Notes: generated from the letters alone by a model not told the origin. Numbered from the stretch's first letter, positions 45,697-54,391 are shown. The stretch is DNA of 64,000 bases from JAAYDY01 sp964500225 (GCA_964500225.1 CAZCOA010000009.1:1-64000), one strand, 5' to 3'. A program made the numbers and translations.

Positions 45697-45735
45697 TTGA
45701 CAAGGTCTCGCCAAGAGCTGCACGTGAGCTATAAT
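45697..45735 (+). promoter_or_regulatory. Promoter region for the S1-domain protein
   Basis: A perfect TATAAT at 45730-45735 lies 100 bases before the ATG. A perfect TTGACA is present at 45697-45702 but 27 bases away, too far for an ordinary sigma-70 pair; the 17-base position is a poor match. Either the -10 acts with an activator or the TTGACA is coincidental. Confidence 0.4.
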
Positions 45736-45835
45736 ACCGGGTCGATTGGCGGAGTCGTTGCCGCCGTGGCAGCGTTCCGCCGGCAACGGTCACGTTGACA
45801 ACGGTCAGAAGGCGACGCGAGTAGGAAAATCGAGC

Positions 45836-47317
45836 ATGGGCAGTGAAGCAGAGGGCGGCAACACGTTCCGCAGCGATGCGGACCATCGGCTGGACGCTCA
45901 GTTGGAGCAGGAGATTCAGGACGCGCTGGGCGGCAAGAGCATCGAGGAGGTGATGGACGAGGCCGACGCATCGCGTGACGTTTCGGACTCGGCCGGGGCA
46001 GTGCCTGGACTGAGGCGAGGCAAGGTCATCGGCATCACCGGCAGCGACATCTTCGTCGATCTCGGCGGTCGCAGCCAGGGGGTGATCACGAGCGATCAGT
46101 TCGAGCCGGACAAGTTGCCGCACGTGGGCGACACGATCGAGGTGCAGATCGAGCGTTACGACGAACGCGAAGGGATGCTCATTCTGTCGCGTCAGGGTGT
46201 GGCGCAAAAGACGGCCTGGGCCACGATGGCCAAGGGCGACATCGTGGAGGTCCGCGTCACGGGCGTCAACAAGGGCGGCCTGGAGTGCGACCTGAAGGGC
46301 ATCCGGGTGTTCATGCCGGCGAGCCAAGTGGATATCGTTCGCATTGAGGACGTCAGCATGCTGATCGGTCAGCGGCTGACGGCCGAAATCGTGGAGCTGG
46401 ATCGCAACAGCAAGAACGTTGTGGTGTCGCGTCGCAAAATGCTTGAACGTCAGGCTGCCGAAGCACGTGAGCAAACCATGGCCGAATTGGCCGAGGGTCA
46501 AATCCGCACCGGCACGGTCCGCAATATCATGCCGTTCGGTGCTTTTCTGGACATCGGCGGCGTGGACGGCCTGCTGCACGTCAGCGACATGAGCTACTCG
46601 CGCGTGGACGATCCGAAGGACGTGGTGAAGCTCGGCCAGAAACTCAATGTGAAGATTCTGAAGATCGAGCAGGGCGGCAAGCGGATCAGTCTCGGGTTGA
46701 AACAGTTACAGACGGACCCGTGGGAACATGTGGCCGACAAGTACAAGGCCGGGCAGTCCGTCAAGGGCAAGGTGACCAACCTGGCCAAGTTCGGGGCGTT
46801 CGTCGAGATCGAGCCGGGCCTGGAGGCGCTGATCCCCATCGGCGAGATGACGTGGAAGAAACGGATCCATCACCCGTCGGAGATCCTGTCGAAGGGGCAG
46901 ACTGTGGAGGTCGGCATCCTGGAGGTAGATCCTGCGCGTAAGCGCATGAGCGTGAGTCTGAAAGCGATGGAGCCCGATCCGTGGTCCGAAGTGGAACGGA
47001 AATACCCGATCGGCGCCGCCGTGGAAGGCACGGTCACGCGGCTGGCGGATTTCGGGGCGTTCATCGAGCTGGAGCCGGGCGTGGACGGGCTGGCCCACAT
47101 CAGCGAGCTGTCGGACAAGCCGATTCAGCGTCCGAGCGATGCCGTGCGGCAAGGGCAGAAGGTGCAGGCCCGCGTGCTTCACGTCAGCGCGGCGGATCGC
47201 CGCATCTCGCTGACGCTTAAGGGCGAGGAGGCTCCCGAGGCCGAGGCGGCACCGAGCGTCGAGGCGGCCAAGCCGGCCAAAAAGCGGCAGAGTCCGCTTC
47301 GCGGCGGGCTGGAATAG
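45836..47317 (+). CDS. S1 RNA-binding protein with five S1 repeats (ribosomal protein S1-like)
   Basis: Binds RNA through tandem OB folds and probably helps mRNA bind the 30S ribosome. The 493 residues have S1 domains starting near 61 (KVIGITGSDIFVDLGG), 131, 220 (GTVRNIMPFGAFLDIGG), 305 (GKVTNLAKFGAFVEIEPG) and 391 (GTVTRLADFGAFIELEPG). E. coli S1 has six and about 557 residues, so this is a shorter version typical of several non-proteobacterial phyla. ATG 45836 follows AGGAA with 8-base spacing. Divergent from the FAD gene. Confidence 0.9.
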   Translation: MGSEAEGGNTFRSDADHRLDAQLEQEIQDALGGKSIEEVMDEADASRDVSDSAGAVPGLRRGKVIGITGSDIFVDLGGRSQGVITSDQFEPDKLPHVGDTIEVQIERYDEREGMLILSRQGVAQKTAWATMAKGDIVEVRVTGVNKGGLECDLKGIRVFMPASQVDIVRIEDVSMLIGQRLTAEIVELDRNSKNVVVSRRKMLERQAAEAREQTMAELAEGQIRTGTVRNIMPFGAFLDIGGVDGLLHVSDMSYSRVDDPKDVVKLGQKLNVKILKIEQGGKRISLGLKQLQTDPWEHVADKYKAGQSVKGKVTNLAKFGAFVEIEPGLEALIPIGEMTWKKRIHHPSEILSKGQTVEVGILEVDPARKRMSVSLKAMEPDPWSEVERKYPIGAAVEGTVTRLADFGAFIELEPGVDGLAHISELSDKPIQRPSDAVRQGQKVQARVLHVSAADRRISLTLKGEEAPEAEAAPSVEAAKPAKKRQSPLRGGLE

Positions 47318-47471
47318 CGGAGACGGTGCGGCAGTAACCTTTGCATGCAGTTGGCGTCCTGCCGTGGACCGCAGTGTCAACTATGACATGCTGCGCAGCG
47401 CACGCGCCCCCTCTCGGAGGCTGCTTCCCCGCGGCTGTAACGAAGGCTCTGCGCCTACTCCAGGAGGAACG

Positions 47472-48422
47472 ATGACGGACTCGGTCGCGGATCGCAAGTA
47501 CACCTTTGGCCCGGTGCCGTCGCGCCGCCTGGGGCTGAGCCTCGGCGTGGACTTGGTCCCGCGCAAAGTCTGCACGCAGGACTGCATCTACTGTCAGGTC
47601 GGCCGCACGACCGATTGCACGGTGCGTCGCGGCGATTTCGTGCCCGTGGACGAGGTGCTGGACGAGATCACGCGCGTCCTGCCGCACGTGCCGCGGCCCG
47701 ACTACATTACGATGAGCGGCTCTGGCGAGCCGACGCTCAACGTGCGACTCGGCGACGTGATCGACGGCGTCCGTCGCATCACCGACGTGCCCGTGGCGGT
47801 CATCACCAACGGGACGCTCCTGACGGAAGCCGACGTGCGTCGCGACTGTGCCAAGGCGGACCTCGTGGTGCCGTCGCTCGATGCCGCCGACGAGGCGACG
47901 TTCCAGGCGGTCAACCGGCCGGCTCGCGGCCTGACGTTGGAAGGGCTTGTCGCGGGCCTCGTGACGTTTCGGCGCGAGTTCCGGGGACAGTTCTGGCTCG
48001 AAGTGTTCCTGGCGGCCGGCCGCAACGATTCCGACGAGCAGGTGGCCGCCATGGGCCGACTCATCGAACGGATTAACCCGGACCGCATCGACCTCAACAC
48101 AGCCACGCGGCCTACTGCGGACGCCGATGTCCGGGCCGTGAGCCCCGAGCGGCTGGCGGCAATTGCCGCCAGGCTCGGCCCCAAGGCCCACGTGGTGGCC
48201 TCGTTCAAAGCGTCGCGGATCACCGAGGCCATGGCCGTCAACGAGAACCAGGTCCTGGCCATGATCCGTCGCCGGCCGGTCACCCTCGACGACATCGCCG
48301 TCGGCCTGGGCGCCCATGCCAACGAAGTGGCGAAGGTTGTCGGCCACCTGCTGGAATCGGGCCTCATTCGCCGCAGCGACCGCGGCGGCCTGGCCTACTA
48401 CGAAGCCGCCGAGAAACCCTGA
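47472..48422 (+). CDS. Radical SAM protein (COG0731-like)
   Basis: The 316 residues contain the cluster-binding CTQDCIYC (Cys34, Cys38, Cys41) in the early position typical of the COG0731/Tyw1-like group, followed by a SAM barrel with TMSGSGEPTLN and VAVITNGTLL. The C-terminal 60 residues look like a winged helix (VTLDDIAVGLGAHANEVAKV), giving a possible nucleic-acid-binding or regulatory tail. Reaction unknown. ATG 47472 follows AGGAGGAA. An inverted repeat lies upstream at 47375-47388. Confidence 0.85.
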   Translation: MTDSVADRKYTFGPVPSRRLGLSLGVDLVPRKVCTQDCIYCQVGRTTDCTVRRGDFVPVDEVLDEITRVLPHVPRPDYITMSGSGEPTLNVRLGDVIDGVRRITDVPVAVITNGTLLTEADVRRDCAKADLVVPSLDAADEATFQAVNRPARGLTLEGLVAGLVTFRREFRGQFWLEVFLAAGRNDSDEQVAAMGRLIERINPDRIDLNTATRPTADADVRAVSPERLAAIAARLGPKAHVVASFKASRITEAMAVNENQVLAMIRRRPVTLDDIAVGLGAHANEVAKVVGHLLESGLIRRSDRGGLAYYEAAEKP

Positions 48423-48507
48423 TCCGGTTCCATCGCCACCCGCTGACAACGGGCGGGTTCAAGGAATCGTCCGTCCTCGCGCTCCGATGAGCACACAGGT
48501 CAATGCC

Positions 48508-49893
48508 ATGAGTCGAATCGTCGTGGGACTGTCTCTCGTGGTCTCCGTGGCGGTCTGCCCCGCCATGGGCGGCGACGTCGTGGGGTGGCGCACCAACTGG
48601 ACCGGTAAGTATCCCGATGCCGATCCGCCGCTGGTATGGTCCGACACCCAGGGCGTCGTCTGGAAGACCCCGTTGCCAGGCCCGGGCAACAGTACCCCCG
48701 TCCTTGTCGGCGACAAGATCATCGTTTGCAGCGAACCCTCCTCTGTCGTTTGCCTGAACCTGGCCGACGGAAAAATCCTTTGGGAGAAGGCCAACCCGCT
48801 GATGGAGGCTTTCAGTCCCGAAGAACAGACCAAAGCCAAGGCCGACATGGATCGCATCGGCGTGCCTGCTGTGCGAGAGGCGGTCAAGACGCTGGAACGC
48901 GAACTCAACCAGGTTCGGCGCGACATGCGGCAGAATCGCGACGACGAGACCCTCAAGGCCAAAGATCGTGACATTCAGCAGAAGATCGCCGCCGAGAAGA
49001 AGAAGCTCGAGCCGGTAGCCCGGTACATGGATCCGCCGACACACGGCGTCAACGGCTACACGTCCGCGACGCCCGTCAGCGATGGCAAGCACGTCTGGAT
49101 GGTTTTCGGTACCGGCGTCGTGGCCTGTTATGATCTGGACGGCCACCGCAAGTGGATTACATTCGTCGAGCAGCCGAAGGAACCCAACGGCTGGGGCTTC
49201 TGCGCCTCGCCAGTTCTGGCCGGCGACAAACTGCTGGTAATCATCGACTCGCTCGTTGCCCTCGAGGCGGCCACCGGCAAGCTCGTTTACCGTGTGCCGG
49301 CGAAGGCCCGCTGGGGCACGCCCACGCTCGCCACCGTCGGCGGCACGGAGATTCTCGTGACGGCCGGCGGCGAGTTTTTCCGCGTCAGCGACGGCAAGAA
49401 GTTGCTGGACCGCACCGTTGCCCTGGAGTACAACCAGCCCGTAATCGAGGCCGGCGTGGTTTACTTCATCCAGAACGGCGGCAAGGCCTACAAACTGCCT
49501 GAGCAGCTCTCCGGCGATAGGCTCGACGCCTCGCCGCTGTGGACCACCGAACCCAAGAAGGACCGCTATTATGCCTCACCCGTGGTTCACGACGGACTCA
49601 TCTACGATGTCACCCAGGCGAGCGTCTTCAGCGCTATCGACGCCGCCACGGGAAAAGTCGTGTACGAGCAGAACCTCAACCTTGGCCGGGAACAGGCCTA
49701 TCCCAGCGTTGTCCTGGCCGGCACGTATCTGTTCGTCAGCGGCTCCAGCGGTCAGACGGCCGTCATTGTTCCCGGCCGCGAGTTCAAGGAGGTTGCCCGC
49801 AACAAGCTCGAACCGTTCCGCTCGACGCCGGTTTTTCAGGGTACGCGGATGTACGTGCGCGGGCTGAAGCACATGTACTGCATCGGGAAGTGA
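48508..49893 (+). CDS. Exported PQQ-like beta-propeller protein
   Basis: A 461-residue protein with an N-terminal signal-like helix (MSRIVVGLSLVVSVAV...) and PQQ-type propeller blades: VVWKTPLPGPGNSTPV, CLNLADGKILWEKA, VACYDLDGHRKW, ALEAATGKLVYR and AIDAATGKVVYEQN. A charged coiled-coil insertion of about 75 residues (105-180) interrupts the early blades. Proteins of this type in Planctomycetes are usually periplasmic with no proven cofactor. ATG 48508 was preferred to ATG 48487 because AGGT is correctly placed; the latter adds seven residues. Confidence 0.75.
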   Translation: MSRIVVGLSLVVSVAVCPAMGGDVVGWRTNWTGKYPDADPPLVWSDTQGVVWKTPLPGPGNSTPVLVGDKIIVCSEPSSVVCLNLADGKILWEKANPLMEAFSPEEQTKAKADMDRIGVPAVREAVKTLERELNQVRRDMRQNRDDETLKAKDRDIQQKIAAEKKKLEPVARYMDPPTHGVNGYTSATPVSDGKHVWMVFGTGVVACYDLDGHRKWITFVEQPKEPNGWGFCASPVLAGDKLLVIIDSLVALEAATGKLVYRVPAKARWGTPTLATVGGTEILVTAGGEFFRVSDGKKLLDRTVALEYNQPVIEAGVVYFIQNGGKAYKLPEQLSGDRLDASPLWTTEPKKDRYYASPVVHDGLIYDVTQASVFSAIDAATGKVVYEQNLNLGREQAYPSVVLAGTYLFVSGSSGQTAVIVPGREFKEVARNKLEPFRSTPVFQGTRMYVRGLKHMYCIGK

Positions 49894-49901
49894 TTGTCGG
49901 C

Positions 49902-50066
49902 ATGGAAATGCTGATCGTCATCCTCGCCGTCGTCGCAGCCGCAGGCGCCATCGGCTATGCGATGTGGCGCCGACTGTCGGACCGCGGCGGCTGCTCTTGC
50001 GGCCGCGAGGCGCAGAGCCCCTGCCGCAGTTGCGCGAACCCGTGCGAGAAGGAGAAGCAACCATGA
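49902..50066 (+). CDS. Cys-rich single-pass membrane microprotein (FeoB-associated-like)
   Basis: Only 54 residues: a hydrophobic helix (about 3-23) ending in MWRR, then a tail with CSCG, a further Cys, CRSC and a last Cys. This layout matches the FeoB-associated Cys-rich membrane proteins, though no FeoB gene is in the window. It begins 8 bases after the propeller gene and its stop overlaps the flavin reductase start (ATGA), so translation is probably coupled. A role in binding metal or a redox group for its neighbour is a guess. Confidence 0.65.
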   Translation: MEMLIVILAVVAAAGAIGYAMWRRLSDRGGCSCGREAQSPCRSCANPCEKEKQP

Positions 50067-50614
50067 CCATCCACGAAGTCAACGACCGCCGGGCCATGGG
50101 CTATCTGGCCACCAAGCCGACCATGATCGTTACGACGCTGCACGCCTCGGGCATTGTCAATGCGGGCGTCTTCGGGGCCTATACGAACCTCTCGGCCGAG
50201 CACGTCGGCATCGCGGTTCACAAGGAGAGCCACACCTACGCCAATATGCTCCGCACGCGGGAGTTTGTCGTCAACGTGCCGGGTGCCGATCTCGTCAAGA
50301 CCATCGCCGTTCTGGCCGACGACATTCCGCCGGATCGCAGCGAACTGGATGAGGCCGGCCTGACCGCGCGGCCCGGACGCCAGGTGGCTGTGCCGTCGAT
50401 CGCCGAATGCGTCGCCGCGGTGGAGTTCCGTTTCGAGCAGGAAGTGCCCGTTGCCGGCCACTCGTTCATGATCGGCCGCTGCGTCGGCGGCTGGATTCGC
50501 AAGGACTGCCTCGACGACGACGGCAAGATCAACATCTTCGCCGCCCGCATCTTCAAGGATTTCAAGTACCCCAAGCCTCTCTACGTCCTGCCCGGCGAGG
50601 TCATCGAAGGGTAA
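50063..50614 (+). CDS. Flavin reductase-like domain protein
   Basis: The 183 residues fit the flavin reductase/FMN-binding split-barrel family: GYLATKPTMIVTTL, NAGVFGAYTNLSAE, HTYANMLRTREFVVN and the C-terminal GWIRKDC. Such proteins bind FMN and may reduce it with NAD(P)H or act as flavoredoxins. ATG 50063 overlaps the stop of the Cys-rich microprotein gene. Substrate and partner are not shown by sequence. Confidence 0.85.
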   Translation: MTIHEVNDRRAMGYLATKPTMIVTTLHASGIVNAGVFGAYTNLSAEHVGIAVHKESHTYANMLRTREFVVNVPGADLVKTIAVLADDIPPDRSELDEAGLTARPGRQVAVPSIAECVAAVEFRFEQEVPVAGHSFMIGRCVGGWIRKDCLDDDGKINIFAARIFKDFKYPKPLYVLPGEVIEG

Positions 50615-50673
50615 TAGCGGGCGCAAACCGCCCGGTGACGGACGCCGACGCGTCGATCTGGTTTCCGGTGGCA

Positions 50674-51816
50674 TCATCGTTTGAGCACCGCGCGGCGGAT
50701 GCGATCCAGGGCCTCGCGGAGCAGGCTCCGCGGGCAACCGAAATTTAGCCGCACATAACCCGGCGCGCCGAATGCCTTGCCGTCCATCAGCCCGACGCCG
50801 GCCTCCTCGAACAGTGCCGCCGGGTTGTCCGCACATAGCGACCGCGCGTCGATCCACGCCAGGTACGTCGCCTCCACGTGCGTCATGGCCAGCGGCGGCG
50901 TCTCGGCGATGGTCCGCTCGACCAGGTCGCGGTTGCCGCGCAAGTACTCCACCAGCGCCAGTCGCCACGACTCGGCGTCGCGCCATGCGGCCAACGACGC
51001 TGCGTAGCCGAAGGGATTGCCGCCCGAGACCAGGCCGGCAAACCCGTCGAGAAACCGCCGCCGCAAGCCCTCGTCGGCGATCACCGCCACGGCGCACCGC
51101 AGTCCAGGCACATTGAATGTCTTGCTGGCCGACAGGAGCGTGATCGTTCGTGCCGCGGCATCGTCCGACAACGTGGCCGTCGGCACATGCCGCCGATCCG
51201 CGTCGAGCGTCAACTCGGCGTGCACTTCGTCGCTGCAAACGACCAGGTCGTACTTGCGACAGAGATCCATCAGGCTGCGAAGCTCTTCGGCCGTGTAGAG
51301 CCGCCCGACAGGGTTGTGCGGATTGCACAGCAGCACGCCCCGCGTCCGCGGCGTGACGGCTCGGGCCATGGCGTTCAGGTCCATGGCCCACCGCCCGTTG
51401 TGCAGCGTCAGGGGCACGTCCAGCCGCTGGCGGCCCGAGCGATTCGGCGCCGACAGAAACGGCGGATAGATCGGCGGCATGACCAGCACTTGGTCGCCCT
51501 CGCCGCCGGCCGCGCGGCACGCCAGATGGAGCCCCGTCCCTAGGTCCGGAAGCCACACCAAGTGCTCGACTTGGACGGTCCACCCGTAGCGGTCGCGCAG
51601 CCGCTTGAGCAGGCACGCGATCAGTTCGTCCGGCACATGAGTGTAGCCGAACACGCCGTGATTCACCACACGGTGAAGTGCAGCGAGAATCTCCGGCGCG
51701 CAGCGAAAATCCATATCCGCGACCCACATGGGGATGACGTCGCGGCCCTTGTATCGGTCCCACTTGACGCTGTTGCTGTGGCGACGATCTATGACAGTGT
51801 CGAAGTCGTAACTCAT
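50674..51816 (-). CDS. MalY/PatB-type aminotransferase or C-S lyase
   Basis: PLP-dependent fold-type I enzyme of 380 residues. Visible are NSVKWDRYKGRDVIPMWVADMDF, CNPHNPVGRLYTAEEL, SDEVHAEL and the cofactor lysine in SASKTFNVPGL, all typical of MalY/PatB enzymes, which cleave cystathionine or cysteine conjugates and sometimes also transaminate. ATG 51816 follows AGGAG with 7-base spacing; a long in-frame extension upstream has no features. It is convergent with the flavin reductase gene. Confidence 0.9.
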   Translation of the reverse strand: MSYDFDTVIDRRHSNSVKWDRYKGRDVIPMWVADMDFRCAPEILAALHRVVNHGVFGYTHVPDELIACLLKRLRDRYGWTVQVEHLVWLPDLGTGLHLACRAAGGEGDQVLVMPPIYPPFLSAPNRSGRQRLDVPLTLHNGRWAMDLNAMARAVTPRTRGVLLCNPHNPVGRLYTAEELRSLMDLCRKYDLVVCSDEVHAELTLDADRRHVPTATLSDDAAARTITLLSASKTFNVPGLRCAVAVIADEGLRRRFLDGFAGLVSGGNPFGYAASLAAWRDAESWRLALVEYLRGNRDLVERTIAETPPLAMTHVEATYLAWIDARSLCADNPAALFEEAGVGLMDGKAFGAPGYVRLNFGCPRSLLREALDRIRRAVLKR

Positions 51817-51928
51817 GACAGGCTCCTGACGCATCGGCTTCCGCCGCAACGGCGGCGATCCGTGACGGGAGTCTAGCCCAGGGCAGGGCGGTTGTCCACT
51901 GAGCAGTCGGCGGCGGCCTCCGATTCGG

Positions 51929-51957
51929 TTGCCCCGGCGCGCCGGTCCTGATAGGAT
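51929..51957 (+). promoter_or_regulatory. Candidate promoter for the Coq7-like gene
   Basis: TTGCCC at 51929-51934 and TAGGAT at 51952-51957 are separated by 17 bases, giving a start near 51964 and a 44-base leader. Confidence 0.4.
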
Positions 51958-52007
51958 GGCGTGTGAAACGCACGCGATGCCGCGGCGACGTGCTGCAAGG
52001 ACCGACC

Positions 52008-52574
52008 ATGAGCGACGACACCTCCCATGGCATGGAGCAGACGCTCCGCCGCGAACTCCGCACCAGCGACATTCGTCTGCGCGCCGCCGGGGTCGCGCCC
52101 GCCCGACTCCGCACCGTGCGGCGAACGCTGCGAGCCACAAACCGCCTCGAAACCATGGCCGTCCAGGTCTATCGCGCCCAGTGGTCGCCCGCGCCGACCG
52201 AACTGAACCGGCAACTCATCGCCGCCATGGACAACGAGCTGACGCACCAGGCCGACAGTCTATCGCGGCTGATGGAGTACGGCGGCCGGCCGATGCTGAT
52301 GAGGGGGCCGTTCTACGTCGTCGGCTGGGTGCTCGGGCGGGTCTCGCGATGGCTCGGGCTGGGGGCGATGTTGCGGCTCGGAGCGTGGGTCGAGGCCAAG
52401 GCCGTCGACCATTACGCGCACCTGACGGCGGCCGTGGACTGGGATCCCGCTACGTACAATCTGCTCGTGGGGATGTGGAACGACGAGAAATGCCACCTTC
52501 GCCGCTGGACGTATCTGCTGGAGCACCCGGAGGAAGCCCTGGCACCGCCCCGCGAGTCGCCGGCGTCACAATAG
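52008..52574 (+). CDS. Ferritin-like diiron protein resembling Coq7
   Basis: The 188 residues include three helical metal-ligand motifs: NELTHQ (Glu-x2-His), EAKAVDHY and DEKCH (Glu-x2-His), with the order expected of the COQ7/demethoxyubiquinone hydroxylase family. A hydrophobic helix (GPFYVVGWVLG) between them suits a membrane-associated quinone-modifying enzyme. The first Glu ligand in the N-terminal helix is less certain. ATG 52008 has AAGGA upstream. Function in an organism expected to use menaquinone is unknown. Confidence 0.6.
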   Translation: MSDDTSHGMEQTLRRELRTSDIRLRAAGVAPARLRTVRRTLRATNRLETMAVQVYRAQWSPAPTELNRQLIAAMDNELTHQADSLSRLMEYGGRPMLMRGPFYVVGWVLGRVSRWLGLGAMLRLGAWVEAKAVDHYAHLTAAVDWDPATYNLLVGMWNDEKCHLRRWTYLLEHPEEALAPPRESPASQ

Positions 52575-52595
52575 CGTGGACTGGCCGGGGAAAAT

Positions 52596-52620
52596 CATGG
52601 CCACGCAAAGCGTGGCCATG
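52596..52620. repeat. Perfect intergenic hairpin, REP-like or bidirectional terminator
   Basis: Arms CATGGCCACGC (52596-52606) and GCGTGGCCATG (52610-52620) pair perfectly over 11 bases around an AAA loop. It sits in the 86-base gap between convergent genes. No T tract follows, so it is either a structural repeat or a rho-independent-like end of both transcripts. Confidence 0.6.
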
Positions 52621-52660
52621 CCACCAGTCACAGCGCCATCGTGGGCTGTCAACGCCCGGC

Positions 52661-53518
52661 TCACTTGATCCGCCGTTCGATAGTCTTCAGATACTTGAGG
52701 TCCTCGGGCAGTTTCTCGTCGGTTTTCTGGGCGGTGTTGAAGTCCTCGAAGCTGAGCCACCCATCGTAACCGACGGCCTTCAGCGAGCGCAGCAGGTCCT
52801 CGAAGTCCACGCAACCGTTCTTCATCGCGGCGAAGGTGGGTTTCCACACCACCGCCCCGTCGCGCGTTGCGCCGGTGACCTCCCACCGCGAGTTCTTCAC
52901 GTGCACATGGGCCAAGTACCCCCCGAGCATCTCCAGCCCCATCTGGTACTGCTCGTACCCTTCGTACACCATGTTGCCCGGATCGTAGATGATGCCGACC
53001 TCCCTGGGCGAGAAGTTGCTGCAGAACTGGGCGGCCGCGGCGGCGCTGGCCGTGATGATCCCCATGTGAATCTCGATGACCGGCTTGACCTCGAACCGCC
53101 GGGCGTAGGCCACGACCTTGGCGTAGTCCTTGACGGCCTTGGCGTAGAGCTTCTTCCAGCCGACGGACTTGTCGTACCGCGGCACGCCGATCCGCACCAG
53201 CGGCGCGCCCAGCGCCGCCGCGGCCTCGATGGCCGGTTTGTACTTGTCGGGTTCCCAGCAACCGGCATACGCCGCCAGCGACGGCATTTTCAGTCCGGCC
53301 GCGCGGCACAGCCGGCGAATCTCCGGCACTTCCTGCTCCCATGTCCGCGGGTCGATTGTCGCCAGGTTGGCGCCCCAGAACCCCGCGCGCGGCGTCCCTT
53401 GCTCCGGGCGGTTGTAGAACCGCCATTCCACCCCGTCGTAGCCCCATTTCCTCAGCCGCTGAACCACTTCCTGCGGCGTATATTCCGGCATGCAGACAGT
53501 GAAGATCGAGTACTTCAC
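52661..53518 (-). CDS. Sugar phosphate isomerase/epimerase-like TIM-barrel protein
   Basis: The 285-residue protein fits the AP endonuclease 2/xylose-isomerase-like fold, with metal-ligand segments VIEIHMG, YDPGNMVYEG, AHVHVKNSRW and WLSFEDFN. These proteins isomerise or epimerise sugars or inositols, but the substrate is unassigned. GTG 53518 was chosen because AAGGAGAA lies just upstream; extension to 53647 adds a non-homologous, Arg-rich stretch. A related enzyme of similar size is encoded at 56643-57605. Confidence 0.82.
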   Translation of the reverse strand: MKYSIFTVCMPEYTPQEVVQRLRKWGYDGVEWRFYNRPEQGTPRAGFWGANLATIDPRTWEQEVPEIRRLCRAAGLKMPSLAAYAGCWEPDKYKPAIEAAAALGAPLVRIGVPRYDKSVGWKKLYAKAVKDYAKVVAYARRFEVKPVIEIHMGIITASAAAAAQFCSNFSPREVGIIYDPGNMVYEGYEQYQMGLEMLGGYLAHVHVKNSRWEVTGATRDGAVVWKPTFAAMKNGCVDFEDLLRSLKAVGYDGWLSFEDFNTAQKTDEKLPEDLKYLKTIERRIK

Positions 53519-53698
53519 GGCGTTCTCCTTTTGGATCCGGCCGCCACGGACAATCCGTGCGGCGCCCCTTGTCCAACGTCTCGGCGGGCCCCCGACGGCG
53601 GCCGACCGGGTGCATTGGATTTTAGTTGCATGTTTTCCCAGGGTCAATCAAACTGTTCTGCGGTCGTTGTCCGGCGACCGCACTATCACTCGGACTTC

Positions 53699-54391
53699 GT
53701 GCGGTACACCTTCGGGAGGTTATTCCGTTTCTATCGAATCTGGCTTCTGGGGGGGGGCCGCGCGGCGGGGGCGGGACTGGCCGGCTGCACGTCGGACCCG
53801 TTTGCACGACTGGCCATCGGTCATACTCAGCGACACGCCGTTGCCCAGGTACTAGGTCCCCAGGCGGTCGAGACGCCCGACGGCTACACCCTCGAAACCC
53901 AAGCCTCCTGGCCCACGGTCATCAGGGTCATCCACGCCTCCGTGCCGCAAGGCGGGACCGTCCAATCGAAGACGGCCCTGACTGCCAGCGTCGTTCACAT
54001 GATCGCCGTCCAGACGCTCAACATCGAGATGGTTTACGAGGGGCCGTTGCCCGACGATCTGGCCGACGCCCTGCGTGTGCGCGAAGCCGAACAGGACAAC
54101 GAGCTGGTCGCTCGACTGATCGATTTCGCCCGCGACCGGATGCGCCTGGGCATGACCGAGAAATGGAAGGACGCCGACCTGCTCCGCAACGATCCGTACC
54201 GAAGCCGGTTTGTCGGCGTCATCAACTTTGCGTGGAACGATCTTCGGGGCCGGGGCGCCTTGCGCACCGCGGATCTGACCGTGGACGTGCGCGGGGCGTC
54301 GAGCACCTTCAGCCTTCGTCCGCTCGAGGGCGGCGTCTGCCGCATCGAGGCCAGGAGCACTGTCGCGCTTGGCCCTCTGCCGGTTCTCTAG
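53699..54391 (+). CDS. Putative lipoprotein of unknown function
   Basis: Not recognised. The 230 residues begin with a short basic and hydrophobic stretch that ends in LAGC near residue 30, a lipobox, followed by a soluble region (TLETQASWPTVIRVIH, MVYEGPLPDDLADALR) with no known motif. The start is uncertain: GTG 53699 lacks a good ribosome site and ATG 53630 is in frame. A run of nine G (53749-53757) lies inside the signal region, so a sequencing or slippage event could have altered it. A hairpin with arms GCGGTCG and CGACCGC lies at 53660-53681. Confidence 0.5.
   Translation: MRYTFGRLFRFYRIWLLGGGRAAGAGLAGCTSDPFARLAIGHTQRHAVAQVLGPQAVETPDGYTLETQASWPTVIRVIHASVPQGGTVQSKTALTASVVHMIAVQTLNIEMVYEGPLPDDLADALRVREAEQDNELVARLIDFARDRMRLGMTEKWKDADLLRNDPYRSRFVGVINFAWNDLRGRGALRTADLTVDVRGASSTFSLRPLEGGVCRIEARSTVALGPLPVL

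Noticed and set aside
43455..45734. A 759-residue plus-strand open frame opposite the FAD oxidoreductase
   Set aside because: It has no known domain, and the minus strand carries two clear Rossmann segments.
51929..53629. N-terminal part of an 820-residue frame running through the TIM-barrel gene
   Set aside because: The part before 53630 is antisense or out of frame to the Coq7-like and TIM-barrel genes; only the last portion, the putative lipoprotein, was kept.
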